Shown here: positions 31,167 through 41,093 of the stretch, one piece after another | How the letters are laid out: every line of letters starts with the position of its first letter | How positions within the stretch are numbered: the first letter of the stretch is position 1 | Source: an uncultured Campylobacter sp. | GTDB taxonomy: Bacteria > Campylobacterota > Campylobacteria > Campylobacterales > Campylobacteraceae | DNA: 46,127 nt | Direction of reading: 5' to 3' | Assembly (NCBI RefSeq): GCF_938045465.1 | Contig: NZ_CALIBF010000122.1 | Span: forward strand, 1 to 46,127 | Notes under the pieces: model-generated | What the model saw: only the letters and a program-made list of their open reading frames with translations | Databases searched by the model: none | Told to the model about the DNA's origin: nothing | Translations under genes and position numbers: made by a program

Positions 31167-34100
31167 TTATATATATTTTTGTGCGAGTTTCTCAAGACCC
31201 GACTTGGTGATATTGTAACTAGCGACTTCGCTAAATAGTGGATTTTCATCGTTGTCGTTAGAAAACAGAACTAGCTTGGTCGCAGACGCTTTTCGGCGCA
31301 AGCTCTCTAACGCCGCTAAGTCTAGCCCTGCTAGCTTTTTATCAATCAAAACAAGCTTATAACTACCCGTAGCCGCCATAGAAATAAGCTGGTCGAAATT
31401 GCCCGCAATTTCTACGTCTTTATACTGGTGTTTTAATATGCTGGCAAAAATTTTACTTTCCATAATGTTTGCCTTACATATAAGTATATCTTTTGTCGGC
31501 ACGCGCGCACCCTTAGCTTTCACTACGTCATCGGAAACTATGCTTTTTTTAGGAACTAGCTTCATTATTGTCTTTGGCACTTTGACAGTTTTAATGACCG
31601 TCTTAGGCACCTGGCGTTTGACAAGCTTTTTAACCAGCTTCTTTGTAGTTCCACCGGCGGGCGCTGCATCAGATCGTTTATCGCCGATAAAATTATCTAA
31701 CATTTGAGCTAAGATATCCTTTTTGATCGGCTTAGTGCAGTATTCGTCAAGTCCTGCTGCCATAAATTTCTCTCTATCGCCCTTTAGCGCATTGGCAGTA
31801 ACAGCCACGATCGGGATGTGGCGGAGATTATTCTCGTGCTCGTATTGCTTGATCTGCTTTGTAGATTCGATACCGTCCATAACAGGCATCGAAATATCCA
31901 TAAATATGAGATCATAGTCGTTATTGGCTTTTCTGGCTTCCAGCGCCAAAAGTCCGTTTTCGACTATCGTCAAATTCATATTAAAGCTATTTAACGTATG
32001 CTTCATAAGCTTTTGATTGATCTCATTATCCTCCGCAATAAGGATTTTGGCGTTATATTTTCTATTGACCAAAGGTACATTTTCATCGGCAGGATTTCGC
32101 TCTACCGGCACTTCAACCTCTTCTTCGACTTCGACATCCTCTTCGACCATAATAGTTTCTTCCTGCTGCTCGTCTTCGTATACGGTGACGGGCACCTCGA
32201 CCATCTCCTCTTCCTCAGGCTGCGGGATAACTACCGGTTCGACTTTTACGCTAACAGGCTCGATCTCGGGCTCTTCGACATGGTCGTTTTGAGTAGCAGG
32301 CTCCACCTTCGGAATATCTACAGGCTCCGGCTCAATACTCGGCTCTTCGGCAGGAATATTTTGAGCCGCTGGTTCTACTACTGGCGTTACCGGTTCAGAC
32401 TCGATATTTGACGGTCCCTGTTTAACCTCTTCAAGTTTTGGCTCTATAGGTTTTAGTTCAGGCTCAATTGTTATCGGCTCTGGCTCAACAGCGATAGGTT
32501 CTGGCTCAATTATCTTTTTAGTTGGAATTTCAGGTTCTGAAAGTTTAACACTTGAAATTTCATCTTCATGAGCAGAAACACTTGAAGTATCAGGCTTCGA
32601 AGCTTTAGCGATAGGAATTTCAGGCTCGGTTTTAACGGCTACCGGAATTTCTTCTTCTACGCTTGGAATTTCAACCTTTTTGGCAGGCTCTTGTACCTTG
32701 GCGCTCGGTTTGATATCCGAAAGATCGATATCTATATCAGGAATTTCAATCTCAGCCTTAGGCGTCTCAATCTTAGCCTTTGGAATTTCTACTTTTGCAG
32801 GCTCAGCCTTTACTTCTTCTTCCTCTTTCTTAATCTTAGGAAGCTCTATTTCGATATCAGAAAGATCGATGCTAGGAGTTTCGGCTTTAGGAGCCTGGGT
32901 CTGCGCCGCATGTGTTTTGAGCCCCACAAAATCATCAGGAATTTCCAAAGATATAGGCTCATCGATATCGGTCTGGACATCCTTTGTGCTTGAAGGCTCT
33001 ACCTTTGGCTTTTCTGCGCGCGGGATTACTATTTCAGGAATATCAATATCGATCTTTGGCGATTCAGGCTCTGTCTTTTCAATCTTAATATCGTTCATAG
33101 GCTCGATATCTATAGGCTTAATGACCGGCTCTTCCACCTTAGGGGCTTCTTTTTTGAGCTCTTGAGCGATACTAGACTTACTAACAGCCTCCTCTTTATG
33201 CGCAGAATGAGCCTCGGCATCATGCGTACGCCTTCTGCTTTGCAAGATAGCGCGTAGCTCGTCTGCCGACGAAGTAGTAGCATGTCGTAATTCATCGAGC
33301 TTGTTGATGATAGGTCTTTCTTTTACTACCGGCTCTTCCATAATCATTTCATCAGGGGCGATAGGCTTTTCCACCTCGGCATCCAGCTTAATCTCATGCG
33401 TCTGTGGAGCAAAATCCGATCTGCTTAAAGCAATTCCAGATTTTGAAATTTTATCTAGCGTCTTAACGAATTTAGTTAAATTAAAAGGCTCTGTGAGGGT
33501 AAAAATTTTGGAATTTGAAATACTAATACTTTGAAGCTCTTTTGGCTTAAGAGTTAAGATCGTAGGCATACTCAATATATCGCTAACCTCGCCGTAATTC
33601 TTAAATCTAGTGATAAGAGCGTCATATTTGTTATTATTTTGCGCTGAGCGGAACTGCGCGTTCGTATTAAATATCGAAATTTTACCGCCTAGCTTGCTGA
33701 TATAATTTTTAACGATATCATTATACATCGTATCGGCGCTATCAGCTAAAAGCGCGAAATTTAATCCTTTGATGCTTTCAAATACTGCGTCTGCATCAGT
33801 CTTTTGAGTCTCTTTAAAAGCAAGGGTGAAGTAAAATCTAGTACCCTTTCCTACGGTAGATTTGACCTGAAGCTTGCCGCCCATCATAGCTACGTATTTA
33901 GACGAAATCGTAAGTCCAAGACCCGTTCCACCATATTTGCGCGTGATTGTAGAGTCAGCTTGAGAGAAGGCGTTAAATACATTTGCGAGCTTATCTTCAG
34001 AAATTCCAATGCCGGTATCTTCTACGCTAAACGTTACGATCGCCTCTCCCGGAGCTTTGCTAGGCTCCCTTAAAATTTCAACTACGATAGTGCCATGCTC

Positions 34101-35720
34101 AGGCGTAAATTTGACAGCATTTGACATGAGGTTGATAAGAACCTCTTTGATCTTCGTGATGTCTCCGTATAGGTGGTGTACGAGCGTAGGATCGATGTAG
34201 AGCAGGATGTCGATATTCTTTTCGGCAGCCTTGGCAACGTAAATTTCAACCGCGCTTTCGAAATCTTGGATAGGATTAAATAAGATATCCTCAAGCTCGA
34301 CCTTATTGCTTTCGATCTTAGAGACATCCAAAATGTTATTAATGATCGTTAGAAGGTTTTCGGACGATTTTTCGATGGTATCAACGTAATCGCGCTTCTC
34401 CTCATCCAAATCGGTATTTTTAAGAAGCTCCGTAAAGCCGATGATGCCGTTAAGCGGCGTCCTGATCTCGTGAGACATATTGGCTAAAAAGATCGATTTT
34501 GCCTTGTTGGCATCCTCCGCAGCGCCCTTTTGATACGCAATCAGATCGAGCGCGTCCTCGATAAGCGAATATGCCTTGTTAACACCCTCACTAGTCCTAA
34601 CGTCGATATGCTCGTGCTGATTCGTCAAATCGCCGATTCGGCTAAGCACGTTGCCGAGGTCGGTAACGTTCTGTCTTAAACGTCTTGTAATACCCAAGGC
34701 AAAAACGACCAAAATAGCCGCTAAAACCCATATGCCAAGAGCGATAAATAGGTTTCTTAGCCTTTGCGCTAAGTAAGTATCGGCATGCGCTGCAAGCTCA
34801 GCATTGATCTTTTCAGAAATTTCGCTTAGTTTTTTATATTTAAGTGTAGTAGAAGCAAACCACTCTTGAAAAGGTACGCTATAGTGTCCCTCATCCGCTT
34901 CTTGCTGCAATGTGGCTGAAATTTTAGCAGTCTCTCTTAATGCATTTTGAAATTCCTCTCCGTCTAGAATTTTTAAAATCGCGGCTCTAGCATCAGATTC
35001 CGGCAAGAAGTAATAATTAGGAAGCGAACTAGATAGGTTGAAGCTAGCCCAAGTCCTTAGCTGCGCCTGATTCATCGCCTTGCTACCGATAATGTATTCG
35101 ATAATATAGTCGCGCTCTGATGCAGTGGCATCCATCGCTTCATAAGTATTAAGCAATGAAACCGTCCAAACGGTGATATTTGAGCTTACAAGACCCTCTC
35201 TTAGCACTCGTTGGATTTTTTTTACATCATCGTCGAATTTTTGAAAATATGAGCTGAAAAGCTCACCGAAGCTTTTGCTTTGAGCATCGACATCCCTTCT
35301 TATCTGCGGAAGTTTGTCTAATAAACCGTCTATATCGGTCTCAGCAGCTAAAAGTTCGTCATTACCGGTGCCGTAAGCGAAAATATCAAAAATAGTCTTT
35401 TTTACGACATTTTCGCTAATATTTTTGCTTTCTTTATACTTTGCAAGCGCATCGTCGGTTTTTTTGCGTTGACCTGATAGAAGGGTTCCCATACCGGGGT
35501 TTCCCTCGCTACCCAAAAACGCCGAAGTGATACCGCGCTCTTTATCTACCTGCTCTACTAACGCTGCGAGATTGCTGTTTTTAGCAATCTGCTGCTGCAA
35601 AATTCCCACTCTGGCGTAATCCTGCAAAGAGATAAACAAGAAATATGATGCAAACGCGAAAATCAAAAGTAACGGGATACCGCTAACAAGTCTCAAAGCA
35701 CTTGTAGTATTTAAATTCAT
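31167..35720 (-). CDS. Giant hybrid sensor histidine kinase with NIT-type sensor
   Basis: A 1517-residue inner-membrane protein. TM1 is at about 12-31; a periplasmic helical region (about 40-310) with 'QVDKERGITSAFLGS' resembles NIT nitrate/nitrite sensors; TM2 is at about 323-345. Then come HisKA with H417 (MSHEIRTPLNG) and HATPase with N534, DTGIG (568-572) and GGTGLGL (597-603). A degenerate receiver (about 652-757) lacks the phospho-Asp. A Pro/Glu/Ile-rich linker runs about 780-1215. An intact receiver (about 1224-1345) has D1275 and K1330. A 'KKLVKKLVKRQVPKT' basic hinge leads to a last degenerate receiver (1411-1517). The start has AAGGA. The signal is unproven. Confidence 0.9.
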   Translation of the reverse strand: MNLNTTSALRLVSGIPLLLIFAFASYFLFISLQDYARVGILQQQIAKNSNLAALVEQVDKERGITSAFLGSEGNPGMGTLLSGQRKKTDDALAKYKESKNISENVVKKTIFDIFAYGTGNDELLAAETDIDGLLDKLPQIRRDVDAQSKSFGELFSSYFQKFDDDVKKIQRVLREGLVSSNITVWTVSLLNTYEAMDATASERDYIIEYIIGSKAMNQAQLRTWASFNLSSSLPNYYFLPESDARAAILKILDGEEFQNALRETAKISATLQQEADEGHYSVPFQEWFASTTLKYKKLSEISEKINAELAAHADTYLAQRLRNLFIALGIWVLAAILVVFALGITRRLRQNVTDLGNVLSRIGDLTNQHEHIDVRTSEGVNKAYSLIEDALDLIAYQKGAAEDANKAKSIFLANMSHEIRTPLNGIIGFTELLKNTDLDEEKRDYVDTIEKSSENLLTIINNILDVSKIESNKVELEDILFNPIQDFESAVEIYVAKAAEKNIDILLYIDPTLVHHLYGDITKIKEVLINLMSNAVKFTPEHGTIVVEILREPSKAPGEAIVTFSVEDTGIGISEDKLANVFNAFSQADSTITRKYGGTGLGLTISSKYVAMMGGKLQVKSTVGKGTRFYFTLAFKETQKTDADAVFESIKGLNFALLADSADTMYNDIVKNYISKLGGKISIFNTNAQFRSAQNNNKYDALITRFKNYGEVSDILSMPTILTLKPKELQSISISNSKIFTLTEPFNLTKFVKTLDKISKSGIALSRSDFAPQTHEIKLDAEVEKPIAPDEMIMEEPVVKERPIINKLDELRHATTSSADELRAILQSRRRTHDAEAHSAHKEEAVSKSSIAQELKKEAPKVEEPVIKPIDIEPMNDIKIEKTEPESPKIDIDIPEIVIPRAEKPKVEPSSTKDVQTDIDEPISLEIPDDFVGLKTHAAQTQAPKAETPSIDLSDIEIELPKIKKEEEEVKAEPAKVEIPKAKIETPKAEIEIPDIDIDLSDIKPSAKVQEPAKKVEIPSVEEEIPVAVKTEPEIPIAKASKPDTSSVSAHEDEISSVKLSEPEIPTKKIIEPEPIAVEPEPITIEPELKPIEPKLEEVKQGPSNIESEPVTPVVEPAAQNIPAEEPSIEPEPVDIPKVEPATQNDHVEEPEIEPVSVKVEPVVIPQPEEEEMVEVPVTVYEDEQQEETIMVEEDVEVEEEVEVPVERNPADENVPLVNRKYNAKILIAEDNEINQKLMKHTLNSFNMNLTIVENGLLALEARKANNDYDLIFMDISMPVMDGIESTKQIKQYEHENNLRHIPIVAVTANALKGDREKFMAAGLDEYCTKPIKKDILAQMLDNFIGDKRSDAAPAGGTTKKLVKKLVKRQVPKTVIKTVKVPKTIMKLVPKKSIVSDDVVKAKGARVPTKDILICKANIMESKIFASILKHQYKDVEIAGNFDQLISMAATGSYKLVLIDKKLAGLDLAALESLRRKASATKLVLFSNDNDENPLFSEVASYNITKSGLEKLAQKYI

Positions 35721-35885
35721 ACAAAATCCTTCAAAGCGCAGCTTACGCGACGTTAAATTTTATTCAACCGGAGAAACGAAGTCGCTTCCGTCACGCTAGG
35801 CGGAGACGATTTAGCCGTCCTGCAAAGTTAATGGGTGATTTTACTAAACAAATCTTTAAATATAGCTTTTTGCGTTAGGTTTTCG
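35721..35885. other. Intergenic region between uvrC and the kinase
   Basis: 165 bp without a gene. Both neighbours run on the minus strand. An AT-rich stretch (TTTAAATATAGC, near 35855) after the uvrC stop could serve as promoter for the kinase operon. No clear terminator is seen. Confidence 0.4.
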
Positions 35886-37688
35886 TTAATGATTGTTTAA
35901 AATTTTTTCGGCGGTTTGGATATTCGTAAGCGATCTGATCTCATCGAAGCTCGCCGCATAAATGCTCTCAAAATCGCCGTAAAAGTCCAAAAGCTTCTTC
36001 AAGCTTCCCTTGCTAACGCCCAAGCTTAGCAGTTTTGAGCTTTGCAGATCGAGTTTGCGTTTGCTCTTTTGGTGGAACGAGATCGCAAAGCGGTGCGCCT
36101 CATCGCGTAGGCACTGAAAAAACTGAAGTTTCTTATCATCCGTAGGCAGCGAAAAAATTCCGCTTTTCGTGCAAATTTTATCTTTCGCAGCTCCCTTTGC
36201 GCGGTGAGCTTTAGCGTCGATCTTTTCCTTAGAGATAGCGATTATATCGACGTTTGCTCCGACGCTGCAGATTATTTCCTCCGCCAAGTTTAGCAGAGCC
36301 GTTCCGCCGTCGATAAGCCACAGATCGGGCGCTGCGAGCTCGTCAAATTTAAGCGCACGGCTAGTTAGATACTCGCGCATCTGATCGTAGTCGTTGTTTG
36401 AGCTAAGGTGCTTGTGGCGGTAGTTTTGCTTGTTAAACTCGCCGTCTTGAAAGCTTATCATAGCCCCCACGGCCGCGGCGCCGAACATATGCGAATTGTC
36501 GAAAACTTCGATATTTACGGGCAAATTCGTAAGATTAAAATAATCCTTCAGCTCCTGCAAAAATGCGTAATCGTGGGTTTTTAGATGCTTTTTGATATTG
36601 ATCTCACAGTTTTGATATGCGATCTCGCAAATTTTACGCTTCTCGCCGATTTTCGGCGCGTAAATTTTAAAGGCTCTTTCGTGCCGCTTGGATAAAATTT
36701 CACGTACCAGATCCGCATCGTCAAACTCGTCGTAGACGTAAATTTTAGCGCACGCCACGGGAGCCGCGGCCGGAAAGGCGCTTAAGATCATCTGTTTGTA
36801 GGCGTTTGCGATATCATCGGCGCTTGGGGCTTTGCAGTTGATTATATGCGAGCTTGAAGCCGAAATTTTACCCTCGCGTATGCTAAAATGCACGGCGCAG
36901 ACGAGCCCGTCGCGTGCAGCAATCGCAAAGACCTCGAAATCATCGAGCTTTGCCAGATCGACCTCGACCTTTACGTTCATCTGCTTTAAAATTTCAATCT
37001 TATCACGGATCTGCGCGGCTTCTTCGAAATTTTCGCTCTGCGCGAGCCGCGCCATCCGATCCTGAAGCTGCGGCACCATTTTTTGCGGATTTTTCAGAGC
37101 CGCAAGCGCACTCTGCACGATACGAGCGTAATCTTGCTTTGAAATTTTATCCTCGCACGGAGCGACGCAGCGCCCGATTTGATGGAATAAGCAAGCCTTT
37201 TTGCCTTTGACGCAATTTTTCTTCTGCACGAGCGGAAACTGCATGTAAAGCGTCTGTAAAATTTCCTTCGCGCCGTGAAAATAGGGACCGAAGTATCTGA
37301 TGTTTCTGCCCTTTACGATCTTTCGCGTGATCTCAAAGCGCGGAAAGTCGTCGTCTAAATTTACGTAGATATATGGATAGGTCTTATCGTCGCGCAGTAG
37401 GATGTTGTATTTGGGCTTGAGCTGCTTGATGAAGGAATTTTCCAGTATCAGCGCGTCGCTCTCGCTGGGCGTTACGATGTATTCTAAATGCACCGCCTCG
37501 CTTATCATCTTGGCGATGCGCGCGCTTAAGCGCGGGCTCGGCGCGAGAGCGGGCGTGAAAGAGAAGTAGCTTTTGACGCGATTTTTTAAAATTTTAGCCT
37601 TGCCGACGTATAGAAGCTTGCCCGCGGCGTCGAAGTACTGATACACGCCGGGTGCGGCAGGCAGGCTCTTAATCTCCTCTATTAGCAA
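35886..37688 (-). CDS. uvrC: Excinuclease ABC subunit C
   Basis: A 600-residue nucleotide-excision-repair nuclease. The N-terminal GIY-YIG domain is visible (PGVYQYFDAAGKLLYVGKA), as is a UVR motif (ENFEEAAQIRDKIEIL, about 215-230). The RNase H-like nuclease core shows 'EVFDNSHMFGAAAVGAMI' and 'LWLIDGGTALLN'. A C-terminal helix-hairpin-helix pair follows (LLSLGVSKGSLKKLLDFYG). It makes the 3' and 5' incisions with UvrB. It overlaps the upstream gene by 20 nt. Confidence 0.97.
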   Translation of the reverse strand: MLIEEIKSLPAAPGVYQYFDAAGKLLYVGKAKILKNRVKSYFSFTPALAPSPRLSARIAKMISEAVHLEYIVTPSESDALILENSFIKQLKPKYNILLRDDKTYPYIYVNLDDDFPRFEITRKIVKGRNIRYFGPYFHGAKEILQTLYMQFPLVQKKNCVKGKKACLFHQIGRCVAPCEDKISKQDYARIVQSALAALKNPQKMVPQLQDRMARLAQSENFEEAAQIRDKIEILKQMNVKVEVDLAKLDDFEVFAIAARDGLVCAVHFSIREGKISASSSHIINCKAPSADDIANAYKQMILSAFPAAAPVACAKIYVYDEFDDADLVREILSKRHERAFKIYAPKIGEKRKICEIAYQNCEINIKKHLKTHDYAFLQELKDYFNLTNLPVNIEVFDNSHMFGAAAVGAMISFQDGEFNKQNYRHKHLSSNNDYDQMREYLTSRALKFDELAAPDLWLIDGGTALLNLAEEIICSVGANVDIIAISKEKIDAKAHRAKGAAKDKICTKSGIFSLPTDDKKLQFFQCLRDEAHRFAISFHQKSKRKLDLQSSKLLSLGVSKGSLKKLLDFYGDFESIYAASFDEIRSLTNIQTAEKILNNH

Positions 37689-38136
37689 GGATCAGCCCTC
37701 TTATCTCTTCAAAAATTTTATAAATTTGCGGATCTTGGATTTTGTTTTTAAACTCCCCCTTTGCGTGCTCCAAAGATAAAGCTTCGCCATCCCGGCGCAA
37801 ATGAGCTTTATAAATTTGCGCCCTTCTTCTGCTCATTACTCTATCTGCGACGAAAAATTTTATATCGCGCACGCCGCAAAGCTCCGCCGTCTCTCTAGCG
37901 GCTACGAAGCGCTTTAATACGTCTTTTATTAAATTTATATTACTATCGCGTTTTAGTTCGCAAAGCCCCGCCGGATGCTTCGCGGCTATCATCAAAATGC
38001 CATCTTTGACGTAGATGAAAGCGATCAGCCTTTGCCAACTAAGCGGCAAAATCGCTAAAAACTCGCCTCTTTCTCGCATCTTGGCATATAAAGGATCTTT
38101 TCTGATATGAGCTATTATTTCTCTTGCATTTTCCAT
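37669..38136 (-). CDS. DciA-like (DUF721-type) protein
   Basis: A 155-residue basic protein. The N-terminal helical part and strand pattern 'LIAFIYVKDGILMIAAKHPAG' resemble the DUF721/DciA fold ('v..g.L.v.v.spa.'), a KH-like helicase-loader domain in bacteria without DnaC. The assignment is by pattern and needs a profile search. Its 5' end overlaps the divergent lipoprotein gene by 30 bp and its 3' end overlaps uvrC by 20 nt. Confidence 0.55.
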   Translation of the reverse strand: MENAREIIAHIRKDPLYAKMRERGEFLAILPLSWQRLIAFIYVKDGILMIAAKHPAGLCELKRDSNINLIKDVLKRFVAARETAELCGVRDIKFFVADRVMSRRRAQIYKAHLRRDGEALSLEHAKGEFKNKIQDPQIYKIFEEIRGLILANRGD

Positions 38137-38307
38137 AAGCGGATTTTAGCATTTTTTATCTTAGTTTTGCTTAGCGGCTGCGGATACAAAGCACCGCCTT
38201 TTTACTCGGACGCGGATGAGCAAACCGTGAATGCAAAGGCATCCGCCGCGGATGGCAACAAAACAAACGACGCGAAAGGCGGCGTTAGAATTTTACGCGA
38301 TAAATAG
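38107..38307 (+). CDS. Small LptM-like lipoprotein
   Basis: A 66-residue protein with a type II signal peptide: KR, then ILAFFILVLLSGC. After the lipobox comes GCGYKAPPFY, matching the 'CG.kGPLy.P' start of LptM/YifL lipoproteins, which assist LptD maturation in E. coli. The rest is short and Lys/Ala/Asp-rich. AAAGGA lies 9 nt before the ATG. Its first 30 bp also encode the start of the divergent DciA-like gene on the other strand. Confidence 0.65.
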   Translation: MSYYFSCIFHKRILAFFILVLLSGCGYKAPPFYSDADEQTVNAKASAADGNKTNDAKGGVRILRDK

Positions 38308-38361
38308 CCTACTTTTAGCTTTGCTTTGTTATACTTTTAAAAATTTTTACAAAGGAATTTC

Positions 38362-39897
38362 ATGCAAACGGCAGACATTTTAGTGCTGGACTTCGGCTCT
38401 CAATATACCCAGCTGATCGCTAGGCGCTTGCGCGAACAAGGCGTTTACACCGAACTGATCGCATACGACGCGCCGATCGATAAGATAAAAGCGAAAAACC
38501 CCAAAGGTCTTATTTTAAGCGGCGGACCCGCTAGCGTTTACGCTAAAGACGCGTATTTTTGCGACGATAGAATTTTTGAGCTTGGAATTCCGATTTTAGG
38601 TATCTGCTACGGCATGCAGCTCATCGCGCATAAATTTGGCGCTAGCGTCGTGCCTGCGGGCAAAAAAGAGTATGGCAAGGCTTCTTTAAAGCTGCTTCGC
38701 GCTAGCAGGCTATTTGGCGGCGTGGAGGATAACTCTACTGTCTGGATGAGCCATTCGGACAAGGTCGAGAGCCTGCCGGAGGGCTTTGAGGTGATGGCAA
38801 GCTCGGATGAAAGTGAGTGGTGCGTATTTGGTGACGAGACCCATAAAATTTACGCGCTGCAATTTCACCCCGAGGTCTGCCACAGCGAGTTCGGCGATAG
38901 AATTTTAAAAAATTTCGCCAAAGAGATCTGCGGAATAACCAGCACTTGGAATATGGGTAGCTTCGCCAAAGAGCAGATGATCAAAATAAAAGAGCGCATA
39001 GGCAGCGCCAAAGTGCTTTGCGCGGTAAGCGGCGGCGTGGATAGTTCGGTCGTAGCGGCGCTTTTGGCGCATGCGGTGCCGCAGAGCCTGATAGCGGTTT
39101 TCGTCGATAACGGCCTGCTCCGCGCGGGCGAGCGCAAGGCGGTAGAGGAGATGTTTAGGCTCAAACTGGGCGTGAGCCTAGACGTGATCGATGCTAGCGA
39201 GCTATTTTTAAGCAGACTAAAAGGGGTGGTCGATCCCGAGCAAAAACGCAAAATCATCGGCGCGACCTTCATCGAGGTTTTCAGCAAAGAAGCGGCAAAA
39301 TACAAAAACGTAAAATTTCTAGCCCAGGGTACGCTCTATACCGACATCATCGAAAGCTCCGTCGCAGGCTCAAGCAAAACGATCAAAAGCCATCACAACG
39401 TAGGCGGGCTACCTAAAGATATGAAATTTGAACTGATCGAGCCTCTGCGCGAAATTTTTAAAGACGAAGTGCGCCAGCTGGGACTCGAGCTAGGTCTTTC
39501 GCGCGAAGTCGTTTTCCGCCATCCATTCCCAGGTCCTGGCCTTGCGATCCGCATAATGGGCGAGGTAAATACGCCAAGCCTTGAGCTACTACGCAAAGCC
39601 GACGTGATCCTGCGCGACGAGCTAAAATCAAGCGGCTGGTACAACAAAACGTGGCAGGCGTTTTGCGTGCTGCTAAACGTGCACTCAGTAGGCGTCATGG
39701 GCGATAACCGCACTTACGAAAACGCCGTGTGCATACGCGTAGTGGACGCCAGCGACGGCATGACGGCTAGCTTCTCGCGCCTGCCTTACGACCTGCTAGA
39801 AAACGTCTCTCGCCGCATCATAAACGAAGTGGACGGCATCAACCGCGTAGTTTACGACATCTCGAGTAAACCGCCCGCAACGATAGAGTGGGAGTAA
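38362..39897 (+). CDS. guaA: GMP synthase (glutamine-hydrolysing)
   Basis: A 511-residue bifunctional enzyme. The class I glutamine amidotransferase domain (1-190) has 'GICYGMQLIA' with the catalytic Cys and 'FHPEVCHSEFG' with His/Glu. The ATP pyrophosphatase domain has P-loop SGGVDSSV (about 221-228), and the C-terminal dimerisation domain ends 'SSKPPATIEWE'. It converts XMP to GMP. AAGGA is upstream. Confidence 0.98.
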   Translation: MQTADILVLDFGSQYTQLIARRLREQGVYTELIAYDAPIDKIKAKNPKGLILSGGPASVYAKDAYFCDDRIFELGIPILGICYGMQLIAHKFGASVVPAGKKEYGKASLKLLRASRLFGGVEDNSTVWMSHSDKVESLPEGFEVMASSDESEWCVFGDETHKIYALQFHPEVCHSEFGDRILKNFAKEICGITSTWNMGSFAKEQMIKIKERIGSAKVLCAVSGGVDSSVVAALLAHAVPQSLIAVFVDNGLLRAGERKAVEEMFRLKLGVSLDVIDASELFLSRLKGVVDPEQKRKIIGATFIEVFSKEAAKYKNVKFLAQGTLYTDIIESSVAGSSKTIKSHHNVGGLPKDMKFELIEPLREIFKDEVRQLGLELGLSREVVFRHPFPGPGLAIRIMGEVNTPSLELLRKADVILRDELKSSGWYNKTWQAFCVLLNVHSVGVMGDNRTYENAVCIRVVDASDGMTASFSRLPYDLLENVSRRIINEVDGINRVVYDISSKPPATIEWE

Positions 39898-39898
39898 G

Positions 39899-40507
39899 AT
39901 GAAACAAATCTGCATCATTTTAGCGCATCCTTACGAAAGAAGCCTAAATGCGGCGATTGCAAACGTAGCGGTAGAAAAGCTGCAAAATAGCGGCTACGAG
40001 GTTAAATTTCACGATCTATATAAGGAGAAATTTAACCCGATCCTTAGCGGCACCGAGCTCGTTAGCGACGAAAGCGACGACGAGCTGTTAAAAGTGCATC
40101 AAAAAGATATCGTAAGCGCCCACGGCATCGTGATTGTCCATCCGAACTGGTGGGGCGAGCCGCCCGCTATCCTCAAGGGCTGGATTGACCGTGTGCTAAG
40201 GCAGAGAGTAGCCTACGATTTTGCGCCGGGCGATAATGGTGGCGGGCTTCCGATAGGGCTTTTAAAGGCTAAAGCCGCCGTAGTTTTCAACACCTCCAAC
40301 ACTCCCAAGGCCAGAGAAAACGAGATATTCGGCGATCCGCTGGAAAGAATTTGGAAAAACTGCATTTTTGATTTTTGCGGCGTGAAAACCTTTGAGCGGC
40401 TGATGTTTAGAGTGGTCGCAGATAGCGACGAAGCTGAGCGAAAGGTCTGGTTAGAGCAGGTAGCGCAGACGCTGGATAGGTACTTTCCGAAGCAGATATC
40501 GCTTTAA
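39899..40507 (+). CDS. Flavodoxin-fold NAD(P)H:quinone reductase
   Basis: A 202-residue protein of the NQO1/MdaB/KefF family. An N-terminal FMN/FAD-binding start (IILAHPYERSLNAAI), 'IVHPNWWGEPPAILKGWIDRV' in overlapping parts, and 'NTSNTPKARE' are characteristic. It is probably a cytoplasmic two-electron quinone reductase protecting against redox cycling. It starts one base after the guaA stop, so it is cotranscribed with it. Confidence 0.88.
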   Translation: MKQICIILAHPYERSLNAAIANVAVEKLQNSGYEVKFHDLYKEKFNPILSGTELVSDESDDELLKVHQKDIVSAHGIVIVHPNWWGEPPAILKGWIDRVLRQRVAYDFAPGDNGGGLPIGLLKAKAAVVFNTSNTPKARENEIFGDPLERIWKNCIFDFCGVKTFERLMFRVVADSDEAERKVWLEQVAQTLDRYFPKQISL

Positions 40508-40628
40508 ATTTAAAATGCGCTGCTCGCAAAATTCGAACGGCACAGAATTTGACCGCTTGTTTTAAACAGATACGCGCCGAATTCGCTCGCACATTTGGCG
40601 CAAAATCTATGAAATTTAGGAGGCAATC

Positions 40629-40829
40629 ATGCTTAGATTAATCGCTGTGATGGCGATTTTAGCGGTTCTCATATACTTCGTGATGGGAGGCGGCGGCAAA
40701 AAGACGATCAAAGATTACAAAAATTTCAGCCGTGAGGAGCTGGAGACTTTATGCCTCGAAAAGAACGACAAGATCGCCTGCCAGCGTATCGCCGTGGACT
40801 ATATCAAAGAAAATAAACCGAAAAAATGA
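40629..40829 (+). CDS. Small single-TM membrane protein
   Basis: A 66-residue protein with a strong AGGAGG ribosome-binding site. One N-terminal TM (LIAVMAILAVLIYFVM) is followed by GGGGKK and a charged cytoplasmic or periplasmic tail with two cysteines (ETLCLEKND, IACQRI) that could form a disulfide. Function unknown. Confidence 0.7.
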   Translation: MLRLIAVMAILAVLIYFVMGGGGKKTIKDYKNFSREELETLCLEKNDKIACQRIAVDYIKENKPKK

Positions 40830-41093
40830 TCTAAATTTGCGAGGCTAATTTTGTGGTTTCGCTCAAACAGCGCGCGGTTAAATTTCTTTCTAGCCCGGTC
40901 CAAACGCTACGCGGATAAATTTGCCCGCAAAGCACGGCTAAAATGTCGATTAAATCGGTACCGAGCGCCGCGCAAATAGCGTAAATTTAAAAGCAATAAT
41001 TCAAGTATTAGCATGCGCGCTGAAAAACCGCTAGCGCAAATTAAAAGCAATAAATCGCGCTGTGTTCTTACGCGCAGACGGAAGGAGCGACGG

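Noticed and set aside
31998..33165. Several plus-strand frames rich in Ser/Ile/Gly
   Set aside because: They are antisense shadows of the Pro/Glu-rich linker of the giant kinase.
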